From Cryptomeria japonica (lineage: Eukaryota > Streptophyta > Pinopsida > Cupressales > Cupressaceae), in assembly GCF_030272615.1 (NCBI RefSeq), contig NC_081409.1, positions 614,902,755 to 614,966,754 on the forward strand: 64,000 nucleotides of DNA. Direction: 5' to 3'. The notes under the pieces were generated by a model, which saw nothing but the letters and a program-made list of their open reading frames with translations, made no database searches and was not told the DNA's origin. This document shows, one piece after another, positions 35,803 to 47,779 of the stretch. Both the position numbers and the translations under genes were made by a program. The first letter of the stretch is position 1, and each line of letters starts with the position of its first letter.

Positions 35803-36573
35803 TTAGTGAGGAGTCACATTGAATTCTTTTGTTTCTTTGATTAGGATCATCGATCTCTCTTGATTTGTACTAGAGGGGAGGATGTCAAACCTTTCATCCA
35901 TAGGCGCCTCAAAGAGGTTTTCACCTTTGGATACACTCTTTATTTTTACTTTTTTGGGATCAACAAGTGCCACTGTGTGGTTTTCACTAGAAGATCCATG
36001 TTTTATTGTGATGTTTTTGTAGCTAAAAGGTTTGGCATCTGCCCCAAAGTACACTGTGCTATTAAGTTCGATGGCAAATCCAGCTTTATGATCCCCGCTT
36101 GGTATGTTATCTTGTATTTCTAAAAAGTCAATGAGCGCCTCATCGTTTTGGAAGTGATCAAGACATGGGGGATTTGGATGGTTCCAGTCGATGAGTTCGG
36201 GGTGGATGATGGGCATGACCTCATCAATTAAGTTGAGTTCATAGGAGGCATCAGTGAGGGTTAATATAGATGAGTGAAGTTCGTCAATGGTACTCTCCTT
36301 GTCAGATTCTGGTGTAGGATTTGACGTAGGGCCTATGGAAGTTGCTTCTTTCTTAGGAACCCAAAAGGTTTTAATCCATGCCTCTCCATAAACTGGGATA
36401 TCTTTACAAGGTGGTGGAGGTGATGTTTCTTCCTCGTTTGAAGTATTTAGATTCACTGAATCCCATTCCCACTCATATGAATTTGTCTCTGAATCACTCA
36501 CTAACATTCGATTACTGTACCAGGCTGGGATGTCTTTTGAATTGAAGAGTGTATTTGTCACGAGTTTATGCAT
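35803..36573 (-). pseudogene. protease-RT linker region of Tat element
   Basis: About 256 codons, acidic and Ser/Pro-rich (WEWDSVNLNTSNEEETSPPP), without an enzyme motif. Long acidic linkers before RT are common in Tat-type polyproteins. The next 230 bp upstream (36574-36803) are simple Gly/Ala/Ile-type repeats (ttggtgctactgatgggatt recurs). Confidence 0.6.
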
Positions 36574-36803
36574 TTTTATAGGTGGGATTGATGGGGTTAT
36601 CTGTGTTGTTGATGCCGCTGCTGGGAGTATCGGTGCTGGTGGGGCTGCTGTTGGGAGTATCGGTGATGTGGATGAGGTTGGTGCTACTGATGGGATTATT
36701 GGTTTTGTGGGTGCGGTTGTGGAATTGTCAATTTTGTTGGTGTTGTTGATGGCTTTGATACTACTGATGGGATTATTGGTTTTGTGGGTGCGGTTGGTGC
36801 TAC

Positions 36804-37364
36804 TTATGGGATTATTAGTTTTGTTGGTGCAATTGATATTGTTGGTGTCACAGATATAATCAAGGATGGCCTCCTTGGAGTAACTGGCTGATACATGGGT
36901 TTGCTGGGTTTTCCTTTGAATCTAAGATTAGGAAGAGATTCCTTTTGAAAACCTACTCCAGTTTTATCTTTGGGTTTTAACTCTAGTTGTAAGGGTTCGT
37001 GTTGTCCTTGTTTGAAATGTCCCAAAGCACTATGGCCATCATAGCCCATTCTTTGCATGATAGTGAGGCCTTTGCCATATTTATCAATGGGAAGTGTAGC
37101 CTTTGGGATTTTTGTGTTGATAGGGTCCTTGTAGATCCATTCTGTCAGGTCCTCATCCCTGGTTTCCTCTTCCCAACTTTTACCAGGGACGAATTGCGCC
37201 AAAGTGCATACTTTCTTGGCCAGTGGTGGTTGAAGCAACTTTTGAGTTTTTCCATGAGTTCTAGGGGAGGTGAGTAATTTCTCAACACAAAATAGTTGGC
37301 TAAGATTATATTCCCCGAGACCTTCCTCAACCATTTTCATTTTCAACTTCTCTTGCTTTGGCAT
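36804..37364 (-). pseudogene. G-patch domain region of Tat element
   Basis: Contains KYGKGLTIMQRMGYDGHSAL GHF.KQG in the pattern G-x-G-L-x2-M-x3-G-Y-x-G-x-x-x-L-G, a G-patch, near 37100-36990. G-patches bind nucleic acid or helicases and are known in some plant gypsy polyproteins downstream of protease. Same polyprotein as the protease, reading frame disturbed. Confidence 0.65.
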
Positions 37365-37390
37365 AGGGGTGATTGAGCTGGAAAGAGAGG

Positions 37391-38105
37391 CTAGATTAAC
37401 ATATGATGCAAAAGGGATAGCTTCTTTGTTGTTAGGTACGGTGATATGTAGTTGATGGTTGATGTTGTTACAATACGCAAATGGATTTGCATCACCAAGG
37501 ATTGTGATTCTACACCATTATAGGGAAATTTGATACATTGATGATAGGTGGATGGAACTGCTTGCATGGAATGTATCCAAGGTCTTCCTAACAAGAGATT
37601 ATATGGCAAAGGAAGGTCTAGAACTTGGCAGACAATATGCTTCACCACTGGCCCCACTTTGATAGGTAATATAACAACTCCTTTGGAAGAACGCTCTGCA
37701 TCGTCATAGGCTTTAATGGTTATCTTTTTACTGGGATCCACTGATTCTACTGCATACCCCAATGTTGTGACCAACTGCAAGGTGCATATATTCAAGCCGA
37801 ATCCATTGTGAATCAAGACTCGCTTGATTCTGTGTTGGTTTACAAATCCCTCAATGTGAAGGGATGCGTTATGCGGTTGTTGGAATGAAGCATTGTCACT
37901 TTTAGAAAAAAAATGAGGCATGGTGATGACCTGAGACTACCAACCATGGCTTGAAATTGATCTATGTTGAGGTTGGCGGGGACTGATGCTTCTTGGAGAG
38001 ATTGATCCAAGATTGTTTTATAAGAAGGGGATAAGCGCAAAAGCTCTAATATGGATATGAGTGTGGGCGTTTTATCCAATTGTTCCATAATATTATATTT
38101 CTTGG
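37391..38105 (-). pseudogene. protease region of Tat element
   Basis: Residues KKYNIMEQLDKTPTLISILE at the start follow directly on the Gag part once the inner gypsy is removed. Downstream, HNGFGLNICTLQLVTTLGY has the position of the retropepsin D-G/S-A/G-S motif but reads H-N-G-F-G, and LPLPYNLLLGRPWIHSMQAV is the usual C-terminal retropepsin box (I/LLGRPW). Active-site Asp is not evident, so it is probably dead. Confidence 0.75.
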
Positions 38106-38110
38106 GCAGG
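38106..38110. repeat. target-site duplication of inner gypsy, left
   Basis: GCAGG before TGGTGCAGG; the right flank at 46005-46009 is ACAGG, one mismatch. Removing one copy and the insert restores the Tat reading ...T-P-L-P-K-K-Y-N. Confidence 0.75.
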
Positions 38111-39708
38111 TGGTGCAGGAGCACCCTTCTAAGGTCTTCCTCCTTTTGGTTTTTGTTGGTGTTTTGATTCTTTAAGAAGCCATTGTAAATGTAATAAGAG
38201 CCATGAGCTCATTGGTCTTATTTAGGTCCTAGGTTCTCAAGTCTTGGTTGAGGTTTCTTGTGGAGGAGAGGGTAAGTGTGCCATTGATGAGTTTGGGGTC
38301 CTTTTAGCATGGTTGTGTCCATAGGATAGCCCAATGTAGGCCTAGGAGTCAAGAAAAGCAACATTGCAAAAGTTGCTCAAAAGTTGCAAAAAGTTGCATG
38401 ACAACTTTTCAAAGTTGTCAAGCAACTTTTCCACCTAATAGGTCAAAAACCTTAGTTTAGCGTGGAGAACCCTAATTTTGGAACACAAAATAAGGAAAGG
38501 ATACTATATATTGTTACAAACCCTAAAATGATGGGTTGGATGTTAGTTTTTGTACGACCCAAGAAAAGAGACCTTGACTGTGACTATGATTTTGTTGCCA
38601 GTCGGCACAAATGGAGCATCAGAGAGTGATAATGGATTGTTTTGCAGACTAAACTGTGTTGAGAGTTTTTTTTGTTGTGTTTAATCTTCCATTTTGAGCA
38701 ATTAGTTTTAGTGTGTTGTGCAGGTTTTGAGTCCTTTGTAAATATTTTGTAAAACACTCTTTCACTGTCCAGTTTTGGACTGTTTTGTATCAGTTGGTTG
38801 ACAAATCCTATCCCCATTATGGAATCACCATGAAACCATGGGGAATATGAGTGTAGACCCTGTACATTACCTCAGAGCAAGCAGGGCCCTTGAAGATGCA
38901 GGGAAGCCATCCAAAGACCCACTCCTATGCGAGACTGGACAATGCTCGACTAGGAAGGGTTAAGGTTGCAGAGGTCCGTGAGAGAAAGGAAGGTCAGAGG
39001 AGGATGCACCCTTTGGAGGAGTTATAGAGGGGTGTGTGGAGCACCATTGGTGAGAAGGAGGAGCTTTCACCAATCCAGACAAGGTGGTAAAAACACCAAA
39101 CCATCACTATGACCCTGACAGGCCTAAAAACCCTCTTAAAAACCCTTAAAAACCCTTAAAAACCCCAAAATTCACCTAGGGTAGTGTACGGACACTTGGA
39201 GGCCCAAAACCTGGAAAATATTTGAGCTTTTGCCAATTTAAGAATAGTCCTTTTGGGGGGTTTCACAAGTTAGGTCATCGTTTGCAAGAGAGAGCCCTAA
39301 AAGTTCAGAATGGAGGTCTAATTGGGCTCATTCCTTGTAGCCCTATTTTGCAGGGAAGAAGCAAAATAGTGAGATCGGTAATAAATAGGAAAACCTAAAC
39401 CTCTTGGGGGCACATGAATGGATGGAAAACCATGTCTAAGAACTTTCCTATCCTTGCTAGGACCTAATAAGGTGTAGGACAAGCCAAACCCTTACTAGCC
39501 TAAATAAGGGTTCTTTTGAATCTCATGAGTAGGTGAGACCTTAGGAGAAGTATTACAAGTTGTTGGTGGGTGGATTGGGCAAGATCAGGGGATTCCACAA
39601 GCAAGGGAAGTCCTAGAGACCCTAGGGTGTGGTTAGAACACCTGGTGATCCAAGGAAAGGATCAAAGAGCATAGACTAGGCTAGTCTATCCCATTCCCAT
39701 TCCCATCA
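38111..39708 (+). repeat. 5' LTR of chromovirus element
   Basis: TGGTGCAGGAGC...CCCATTCCCATCA, 1,598 bp, the same length as the 3' LTR. A TATA-like site (TATATA) lies at 38505-38510. 'aaaaacccttaaaaaccctt' repeats near 39130 differ in number between LTRs. The stretch around 38584-38817 makes open frames that are only LTR sequence. Confidence 0.92.
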
Positions 39709-39711
39709 TAT

Positions 39712-39723
39712 TGGTATCAGAGC
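39712..39723 (+). other. primer binding site (initiator Met tRNA)
   Basis: TGGTATCAGAGC, perfect match to the initiator-Met-tRNA complement, three bases after the 5' LTR. Confidence 0.95.
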
Positions 39724-39748
39724 AAGTTGAAGATTTGGTGGACCATGC

Positions 39749-42700
39749 ATGTCTCTATATTCTGGTGAATCAGTAGGGGAGAACATAATGGTCACTAATG
39801 CAGAGCTGGCTAGGGAGGTAGAAGAGAAGAAGGAGAAAAATAGTCTCCTTGAAGATGCTATGAGTGAAATAAGGAACAAGTTGCAAGAAGTGGTTGATCA
39901 GAGAGCACAAGAACTCTGGGGTGTAGACAATAGTGACAAAGGCAAGAAGGCAATTGATCTTGATGACATCATACCTAAACCAGACCCCTTAATCAATGAA
40001 GAACCTTTTGTAAAGGCCATCAAGGCTTTGAATACAAAAGCTTTTGAAGGATTGCCACATTTCAGTGGAGGGATGGATATTGACACCGTCATGGAATGGA
40101 TTGAGGGTATGGAGAACCATTTTGAGTGTGAGGGTGTGATAGAAGCCCAAAAGGTTAAGGTTACCAAATCTAGACTAAGGGAAGCAGCCTTGACATGGTG
40201 GAAATACTTACAAGAGGAGAGGATTAGCATGGGGAAGCTACCTATTGCAAATTGGAAGGCCATGGTGAGTAAGATCAAAGAGAACTACTTGCCAGAGGAC
40301 TATGAAGTCCAACTTCAGAAGAAGAGACAGGGATTAAAGCAGAAGGATCTTGATGTGGCCTCCTACATAGAGGAGTTTCAAAAGCTTTGTCTTACATCCA
40401 AAGTCCAAGAAGAAGAATCCATCAAGGTGGCTAGGTATCTAAGTGGTCTAAAGTGGAACATCCAAGAGGAGATAAGCCTATGGACTCCTACCACTATCCA
40501 AAAGTGTCATCAACTTGCTGCTAAGGTAGAAGAGAGGAACAAAAGGAAGGGCAACTCCAACAATAGGGGTAGAGGCAGATGTAGAGATCAAATGAATCAC
40601 CGAGGTGGTTACCAAAGCAAGACAAGTGAACAAAGGAATCAAGGAGAGTCCAAGTTGATTGAGCATAATAGTGAGACCACTCTTAGAGGAGGTCATTCTT
40701 GAGGTAGAGGTGCACAAGGGGGCCCAAATAGGGGCAGAGGTACTGGCAGGAGCAGTTCCTACTTTGCAACCATGAAATGCTATAATCGTGGTCAATTGGG
40801 ACACCCGACCTATAGATGCCCTGACAAGCCTACATCATCAAACAGTGGAAAAAGGGTTTCTTATGCCCATGAAGACACATCAAGCAGCAAGACACCTGAG
40901 GTGGACCATATTGAATCAGAGATTGGTGATAATTTGATGTTCAATAGAGTCTTGATAAGACAGCCGGTTAAGGATGAACCTAAGCATAGGAGAGCATTGT
41001 TTAGGGTGAGATGCAAGATCCTTGGTAAAGTTTGCAAGGTGATAGTTGATTCAGGGTGAACTGATAACATCATATCAGATGAGGCAGCCAAGAAGTTGAA
41101 ACTCACAAGGATACCCCACACTAGCCCTTACAAGGTGACATGGTTGAATCAAGAGCAGAGTGTGCTTGCTAATGAACAGACTTGGGTAGAGTTCTCTATT
41201 GGAGGATATAGGGATAAGGTCCTTTGTGATGTGTTACCCATGGATGCCTGTCATCTACTGCTAGGTAGACCCTAGCAATTTGATAGGAAGGTGATCTATG
41301 ATGGAGAGGAGAACTCCATTTCCTTCAAGAAGGACAGTAGAACCTTTAAGATTCAGTCTCTGACAGAGAATGATGAGGGAACCTCAAGAACACCTAGTGT
41401 CTTATTGAATACTGGTAAAGAGTTCTTACACTTGCTACATGAGGAGGAGACAGTGAGGTGTGCCATCTTTGTGAAGCCAAAGGAGGAGGAAGATAAGTTG
41501 TAGACAGAGGTACCCAAGGAGGTGAAGCAAATGTTGCAAGAGTATAAGGACATAGTGAGTGATGGAGCACCTGCAACACTTCCACCAAGAAAGTCTATAA
41601 GCCATCAAATAGACTTTGTTCTTGATACATCCCTACCCAATAAAGCTGCATATAAGCTCACACCTGATCAAAACAAGGAGGTGGCAAGGCAAGTGTAGAA
41701 GTTGTTGGATCAAGGACTAATCAAGAAGAGCATCAGCCCATGTGCAGTCCCGGTAGTGCTAGCATCAAAGAAGGGAGGCAAGTGGAGACTTTGCACTGAT
41801 TCAAGGGCAATCAATAGGATCACCATAAGGTATAGATTTCCTATTCCTAGGATAGAGGATCTGATGGACTATTTAGGTGGTGCCATGTATTTTACTAAGT
41901 TGGACCTTAAAAGTGGTTATCATTAGATTAGGATCAAGGAGGGTGATGAGTTGAAGACCGCTTTTAAGACCACATAAGGGTTGTATGAATGGCTTGTGAT
42001 GCCATTTGGACTCACCAATGCCCCAAGCACCTTCATGAGGTTGATGAATAAGGTGTTAAAGGACTTCACAGGCAGGTTTGTGGTGTTGTACTTAGATGAC
42101 ATACTCATCTATAGCAGAACCAAAGAGGAGCACCTAGAACATCTGAGGTTAGTCCTAGAGAGGTTGCATGAAGAGAAGTTGGCAATCAACTTAGAGAAGT
42201 GTGACTTTTTGAAGCAAAAGTTGGTCTACTTGGGATTTGTGGTGTCTAAGGGAGCCTTGAAGATGGATCCAAGCAAAGTGGAGGCAATCTTGAATTGGCC
42301 TGCCCCTAAAACATGGACTGAAGTTAGGAGTTTCCATGGTTTAGCCCAATTCTATAGAAAGTTTGTGAGGAACTTCAGTGGCATATGTGCACCAGTACTT
42401 GACACCATAAAAGGAGGCCTAAAAACCAAATTCAAGTGGACTGAACAGGCTGATAAAGCATTCCAATTATTGAAGCAAGAAGTAGCCACAAAACCCATCC
42501 TACTCGTACCTACTTTTGACAAGCTATTTACATTGGAATGTGATGCAAGTGGCATTGCAGTAGGGGGTGTATTGAGCCAAGAGGGAAGGCCTATGGCATT
42601 TTTCAGTGAGAAGCTTAATGAAGCAAAGAAGAAGTACTTAGCCTATGACTTAGAGTTGTATGCACTAGTTCAGTCTCTCAAAAAGTGGAGGCATTACCTA

Positions 42701-44386
42701 CTCCCAAAGGAATTTATGGTGTTCACAGATAACCAGGCTTTGAGTTACATTAACATTCAAGAGAAGCTTAGCAATAGACATTTGAAATGGATGGAATACC
42801 TCCAATCCTTTACCTTTACCATCAAGCATAAAAAGGGGCAACTCAACAAGGTGGCAGATGCTTTAAGCAGGAAGTTGTTGACTGTCCAAGAGTTACAATT
42901 GCAGAGCATAGGAATAGAAGGTTTCAAGGACCTCTATGAAATAGATAAAGACTTCTCATCAGCCTACAAGGTCTGCAAGGAGTTTGAGAATCATTTTCAT
43001 GGTGAGTATGCAGAATAAACTCTTCAAAGTGGTCTCTTGTTCAAAGGTAATCAGTTATGTGTGCCTAGAGGATCCATGAGAGAAAATATCATACAAGAGA
43101 AACACAATGGTAGTCTAAGTGGACACTTTGGGATCAATAAAACCTTGGATCTAGTATAAAGGTACTACTATTGGCCTAGGTTGCCAAGGGATGTGAGAAG
43201 GTATGTGGAGTAGTGTGGTGTATGTCAAAGAGCCAAAGGAGGGTCAAGTAATGCAGGCCTCTATCAGCCATTACCGGTCCCAAATAGGCCTTTGGAGTGT
43301 GTAAGCATGGACTTTATAGTAGGACTCCCCAAGACAAAGATAGGTATGGATAGCATCTATGTGGTAGTAGACAGGTTTTCTAAGATGAGCCATTTCATTC
43401 CATGTAAAACTACTCATGATGCTAGCTATGTTGCACATCTCTTCTTTAAGGAGATTGTAAGGATTCATGGACTCCCACTAAGTATTGTTTCAGATAGGGA
43501 CAACAAGTTCATGGGCCATTTTTGGCAAACCTAATGGAAAAGACTAGGGACCAATTTATCATTTAGCTCAACTTACCATCCACAAACTGATGGTCAAACT
43601 GAAGTCATTAATAGGGTGTTAGGCAACTTGTTGAGGTGTCTAACCAAGGAGTATGGGCAGACATGGGATCTAGTCATTCCACAAGCGGAGTATACCTACA
43701 ATGACAGTGTAAATAGGACCACTGGAAGGAGTCCTTTTGAGGTTGTCTATGGCAGACATCCAAGGGGGGTGTGTGAACTAAGAGAACTTGGTTCCATGGA
43801 GATGAAGAGTGGGCAAGCAGAGGACTTCACTCAAACCATCAAGGAGGTCCAAGAATAGGTCAAGAGAGCCATCCTAGAGTCTACAAAAAAACTGAAAGCT
43901 AAAGTGGATGAGAAAAGGAGAGAGGTTCAATTCAAAGTGGGTGACTATGTGATGGTCCATCTAAGCAAAGCTAGAATGCAAAGCGAAAAGCCTACTAAAC
44001 TGCAAATGAAGAGGGTAGGACCTTGTAGAATTCTATCCAAATATGGTGAGAATGCCTACAAGGTGGATCTTCCTATAGATTTGGCTATATCACTAGTCTT
44101 CAATGTTGCTGACCTGATACTATACAAGGGTGAAATAGCAGGACAAATTGAGAATCAAGCCAAGGTACTACAAGAATTGGATGTGAATGCTTTACCTCAA
44201 GTGAAGCAACCCATAGCAGAGGAGATCTTGGAGTCAAGGGTGAAAAATTCTACTAGACACCAGGTCTATATGGAACACTTGGTGAAGTGGGCAGGTCGAC
44301 TTGAGTCTGAAGCCACTTGGGTTGAAGAGGGCAGGTTCAAGAAACTTGGTATTGACTCGGCTCTCATTTCTCCCCTAGTTCCTTAA
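39749..44386 (+). pseudogene. gag-pol polyprotein of chromovirus element, 12 in-frame stops
   Basis: ATG 39749 (MSLYSGESVG) to TAA 44384-44386, about 1,545 codons in a single frame with no frameshift. Order: Gag capsid (AALTWWKYLQEERIS, 40170-40440), Arg/Gly-rich tail, zinc knuckle at about 40770 (KCYNRGQLGHPTYRCPDK: second Cys replaced by Arg), protease (VIVDSG at 41041-41056, HLLLGRP at 41255-41272), RT ([34 protein letters not shown] near 42090), RNase H (FTLECDASGIAVGGVLS, VFTDNQALSY), integrase ([43 protein letters not shown]), chromodomain (YMEHLVKWAGRLESEATWVE, 44265-44330). Stops: TGA 40700, 41057; TAG 41273, 41501, 41696, 41924, 43211, 43856; TAA 41975, 43016, 43157, 43532. Chromodomains guide insertion to heterochromatin. 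The protein cannot be made whole. Confidence 0.93.
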
Positions 44387-44391
44387 TTTTT

Positions 44392-44406
44392 TGCAGAGGG
44401 GGAGTA
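44392..44406 (+). other. polypurine tract of chromovirus element
   Basis: GCAGAGGGGGAGTA immediately before the 3' LTR start TGGTGC. Confidence 0.85.
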
Positions 44407-46004
44407 TGGTGCAGGAGCACCCTTCTAAGGTCTTCCACCTTTTGGTTTTTGTTGGTGTTTTTCTTCTTTAAGAAGCCATTGTAAATGTAATAAGAGCCAT
44501 GAGCTCATTGGTCTTATTTAGGTCCTAGTTTAGGTCCTAGGTTCTCAAGTCTTGGTTGAGGTTTCTTGTGGAGGAGAGGGTAAGTGTGCCATTGATGAGT
44601 TTGGGGTCCTTTTAGCATGGTTGTGTCCATAGGATAGCCCAATGTAGGTCTAGGAGTCAAGAAAAGGAACATTGCAAAAGTTGCTCAAAAGTTGCAAAAA
44701 GTTGCATGACAAATTTTCAAAGTTGTTAAGCAACTTTTCCACCTAATAGGTCAAAAACCTTAGTTTAGAATGGATAACCCTAATTTTGGCACACAAATCA
44801 AGGAAAGGATACTATATATTTTTACAAACCCTAAAATGATGGGTTGGATGTTAGTTTTTGTACGGCCCAAGAAAAGAGACCTTGACTGTGACTGTAATTT
44901 TGTTGCCAGTCGGCACAAATGGAGCATCAGAGAGTGATAATGGATTGTTTTGCAGACTAAACTATGTTGAGAGCTTTTTGTTGTGTTTACTCTTCCATTT
45001 TGAGAAATTAGTTTTAGTGTGTTATGCAGGTTTTGAGTCCTTTGTAAATATTTTGTAAAACACTCTTTCACTGTCCAGTTTTGGACTGTTTTGTGTCAAT
45101 GGGTTGACAAATCCTATCTGCATTGTGGAATCACCATGAAAACATGGGGAATAGGAGTGTAGACCCTATAAATTACCTCAGAGCAAGCAGGGCCCTTGAA
45201 GATGGAGGGAAGCCATCCAAAGACCCACTCCTAGGCGAGACTGGACAGTGCTCGGCTAGGAAGGGTTAAGGTTGCAGAGGTCCGTGAGAGCAAGGAAGGT
45301 CAGAGGAGGATGAAACCTTTGGAGGAGTTGTAGAGGGGTGTGTGGAGAACCATTGGTGAGAAGGAGGAGCTTCCACCAATCTAGACAAGGTGGTAAAAAC
45401 ACCAAACCATCACTGTGACCCTGGCAGGCCTAAAAACCCTCTTAAAAACCCTTAAAAACCCCAAAATTCACCTAGGGTAGTGTATGGACACTTGGAGGCC
45501 CAAAAACTGGAAAAAATTTAAGCTTTTGCCAATTGAATAGCAGTCCTTTTGGGGAGTTTCACAAGTTGGGTCATCATTTGCAAGAGAGAGCCCTAAAAGT
45601 CCGGAATGGAGGCCTAATTGGGCTCATTCCTTATAGCCCTATTTTGCAGGGAAGAAGCAAAATAGTGAGATCGATAACAAATAGGAAGGCCTAAACCTCT
45701 TGGGGGCACATGAATGGATGGAAAACTATGTCTAAGACCTATCCTATCCTTGCTAGGACCTAAGAAGGTGTAGGACAAGCCAAACCCTTACTAGCCTAAA
45801 TAAGGGTTCTTTTGAATCTCATGAGTAGGTGAGACCTTAGGAGAAGTCTTACAAGTTGTTGGTGGGTGGATTGGGCAAGGTCAGGGGATTCCACAAGAAA
45901 GGGAATTCCTAGAGACCCTAGGGTGTGGTTAGAACACCTGGTGATCCAAGGAAAGGATCAAAGAGCATAGACTAGGCTAGTCTATCCCATTCCCATTCCC
46001 ATCA
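44407..46004 (+). repeat. 3' LTR of chromovirus element
   Basis: 1,598 bp, near-identical to 38111-39708 with scattered substitutions and compensating small indels (for example a doubled 'ttaggtcctag' near 44520). Confidence 0.92.
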
Positions 46005-46009
46005 ACAGG
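46005..46009. repeat. target-site duplication of inner gypsy, right
   Basis: ACAGG, partner of GCAGG at 38106-38110. Confidence 0.75.
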
Positions 46010-47779
46010 GGTGTCATTCCTTGTGGTGTTTCTCGAATGGTAATTTTTCTACGACGTGTAACAACGTTGCATGCAGGATTTGGATCTTTGATGGCGAGAG
46101 TTGCAACTTGTTCATCAACATCATAGAGGTGATTCACATTATAATTATAGGTAGCTTGTGTATAATTAGTTGTAGTATCTGTGTTTCACCCGGAGGTGGA
46201 AGGACCCCTTTGATCATGTGATGGAAGTGGATTCTTGAACAATAGATGATCATCATTGGATGTTCTAGGGTCATGTCCTTCTATTTCAATTTCTCCTCTA
46301 TCAATAAGATCTTGAACAAGATCTTTTAGTCGATGGCAATTGCTCATCTTATGCCCCTTTCCCTGGTGGAATTCAAAATGTTCATTATCTCTCCACCATG
46401 GAGGTTTGACCTGAGGCTCATAGTTAGAGGTTTTTGGTAAGGTCACAAGATTGGAAGAGACCAATTGACACAATATTGTTTCAATGGGTTCCCCTAAGGG
46501 TGTGTACGTGCGTTTTGGTTTGTAGTTCTGTTGTCGTTGTCTTGGCTCCTCTCATGGCATATTGCGACCTTGATTTTGTGGATGAGTGATGGTGTTGTTT
46601 TTAGGAGGGGGATTTTGTCCTGCAAACCTGACCACAAGTTGTGAAATTTTTACCGTTCGTGCATTCACTATCCCGTCATTGACAATGTTCTTGTTCTTGT
46701 TCCAAAAATTTGGTTTATCACTATTATAATGTGGACAAGGGCCATCTTTGGGTTCATTGTAGATTTTGATAAGGGCTCGTTGACATTTTATTCCTTGAGT
46801 GATCATCTCCTCAAAGGATTCTGTACCCTTCATGTCTAGATGGAATTCCATCTCATCATTCAAGTTGGAAATGAATATTTCCACTAGTTCTTGTTCAGGC
46901 AAATGAAGAGAACGTCTACTAGATAGTTGCCTCCACCATTGTATGAAAGCTGAGAACAACTCCCCTGGTTTTTGTTTGGTGTTGCATAAATCGGCCATGG
47001 TAACATCTTGTTCTATGTTATGTGCATAATGAGCGATGAATTTTTGAACTAGATCCTCAAATGTTCTAATGCCACCTGGTAATCGGGAAAACCATTGCAT
47101 GGTTGTGCCTCCCAAACTCTAAGGAAAGAGGTGCATTAGATAAGTGTCCTCATAGGCCACCTCTAAACAAGCCAAGTGAAATTATCATACATGATCCCTA
47201 CGGTCTCCTTTGCCCCTATACTTTTCAAACTTAGGTGTTTCCAACCCTCGTGGAAAAGGTGGCATATGCATATTCCTATCAAAAGAATAGGGACAAATAT
47301 CGTTAAGTGAAAACCGAGTAGTCTTCACACCACTATTGAGTTGTTGAGCGAGATTTTCTACTTGTTGTCTCAACATTTCTATTTCTGAAGGAGGAGGAGG
47401 TGGGGGATTCCCTTGATGATTAAGGTCATAGAGGAAGTAATCTCTACCTCTTACCCCATCGTTATGGCTATGTTGTTCAGATGTCTGTCGTATCTATGCG
47501 GTATCAAAGTCAGAGGGTAGTTTGGCACCCTCTTGAGCAAGTCTTAGAAAATGAGCATCTGCGTTGTTTCTAAGGATTTCGTCAAAGAGTCTTTTGAACT
47601 TGGGATTGTGTTGTGCTCTTTTTATATCTTCAGGAGTTGGAGTGCTAGGATCTTCATCATTTGTGCCTCCTCCAACGGCCTCATGGAAATTATTGAGGTT
47701 TTCTTCCTCATCTTGATGATTTTCTTCCTCATCTTCAATCTCTGGTTGTCAGTTTCTCATTAATCTTGTATGAGCCATG
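46010..47779 (-). pseudogene. Gag of Tat-type element, broken
   Basis: On minus, ATG near 47779 (MAHTRLMRN) leads, past stops, to a coiled stretch (MLRQQVENLAQQL, 47376), the Gag capsid domain (WFSRLPGGIRTFEDLVQKFI, QKPGELFSAFIQWWRQLS, 47100-46860) and a small zinc-binding-like motif (EFHQGKGHKMSNCHRLKDLV, 46390-46340) typical of plant gypsy Gag. Stops interrupt at about 47750, 47490, 47180, 47115, 46549 and 46183. The reading runs up to the inner gypsy insertion and resumes at 38105. Gag would form the particle shell. Confidence 0.85.

Larger units (their letters stand above)
38111..46004 (+). mobile_element. chromovirus-type Ty3/gypsy element nested in the Tat element
   Basis: 7.9 kb: LTRs of 1,598 bp at each end, initiator-Met primer site, one gag-pol frame (39749-44386), chromodomain at the C-terminus, polypurine tract, 5-bp target duplication with one mismatch. 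Orientation is opposite to the host element. Complete in structure, inactivated by stop codons. Confidence 0.92.

Noticed and set aside
38584-38817. Frames repeated at 38584-38817 and 44760-45071
   Set aside because: They recur because both lie in the two LTR copies of the chromovirus; no coding role.
40861-41121. Minus-strand frames opposite the chromovirus gag-pol (also 39898, 40478, 41353)
   Set aside because: Antisense shadows of the + strand polyprotein.
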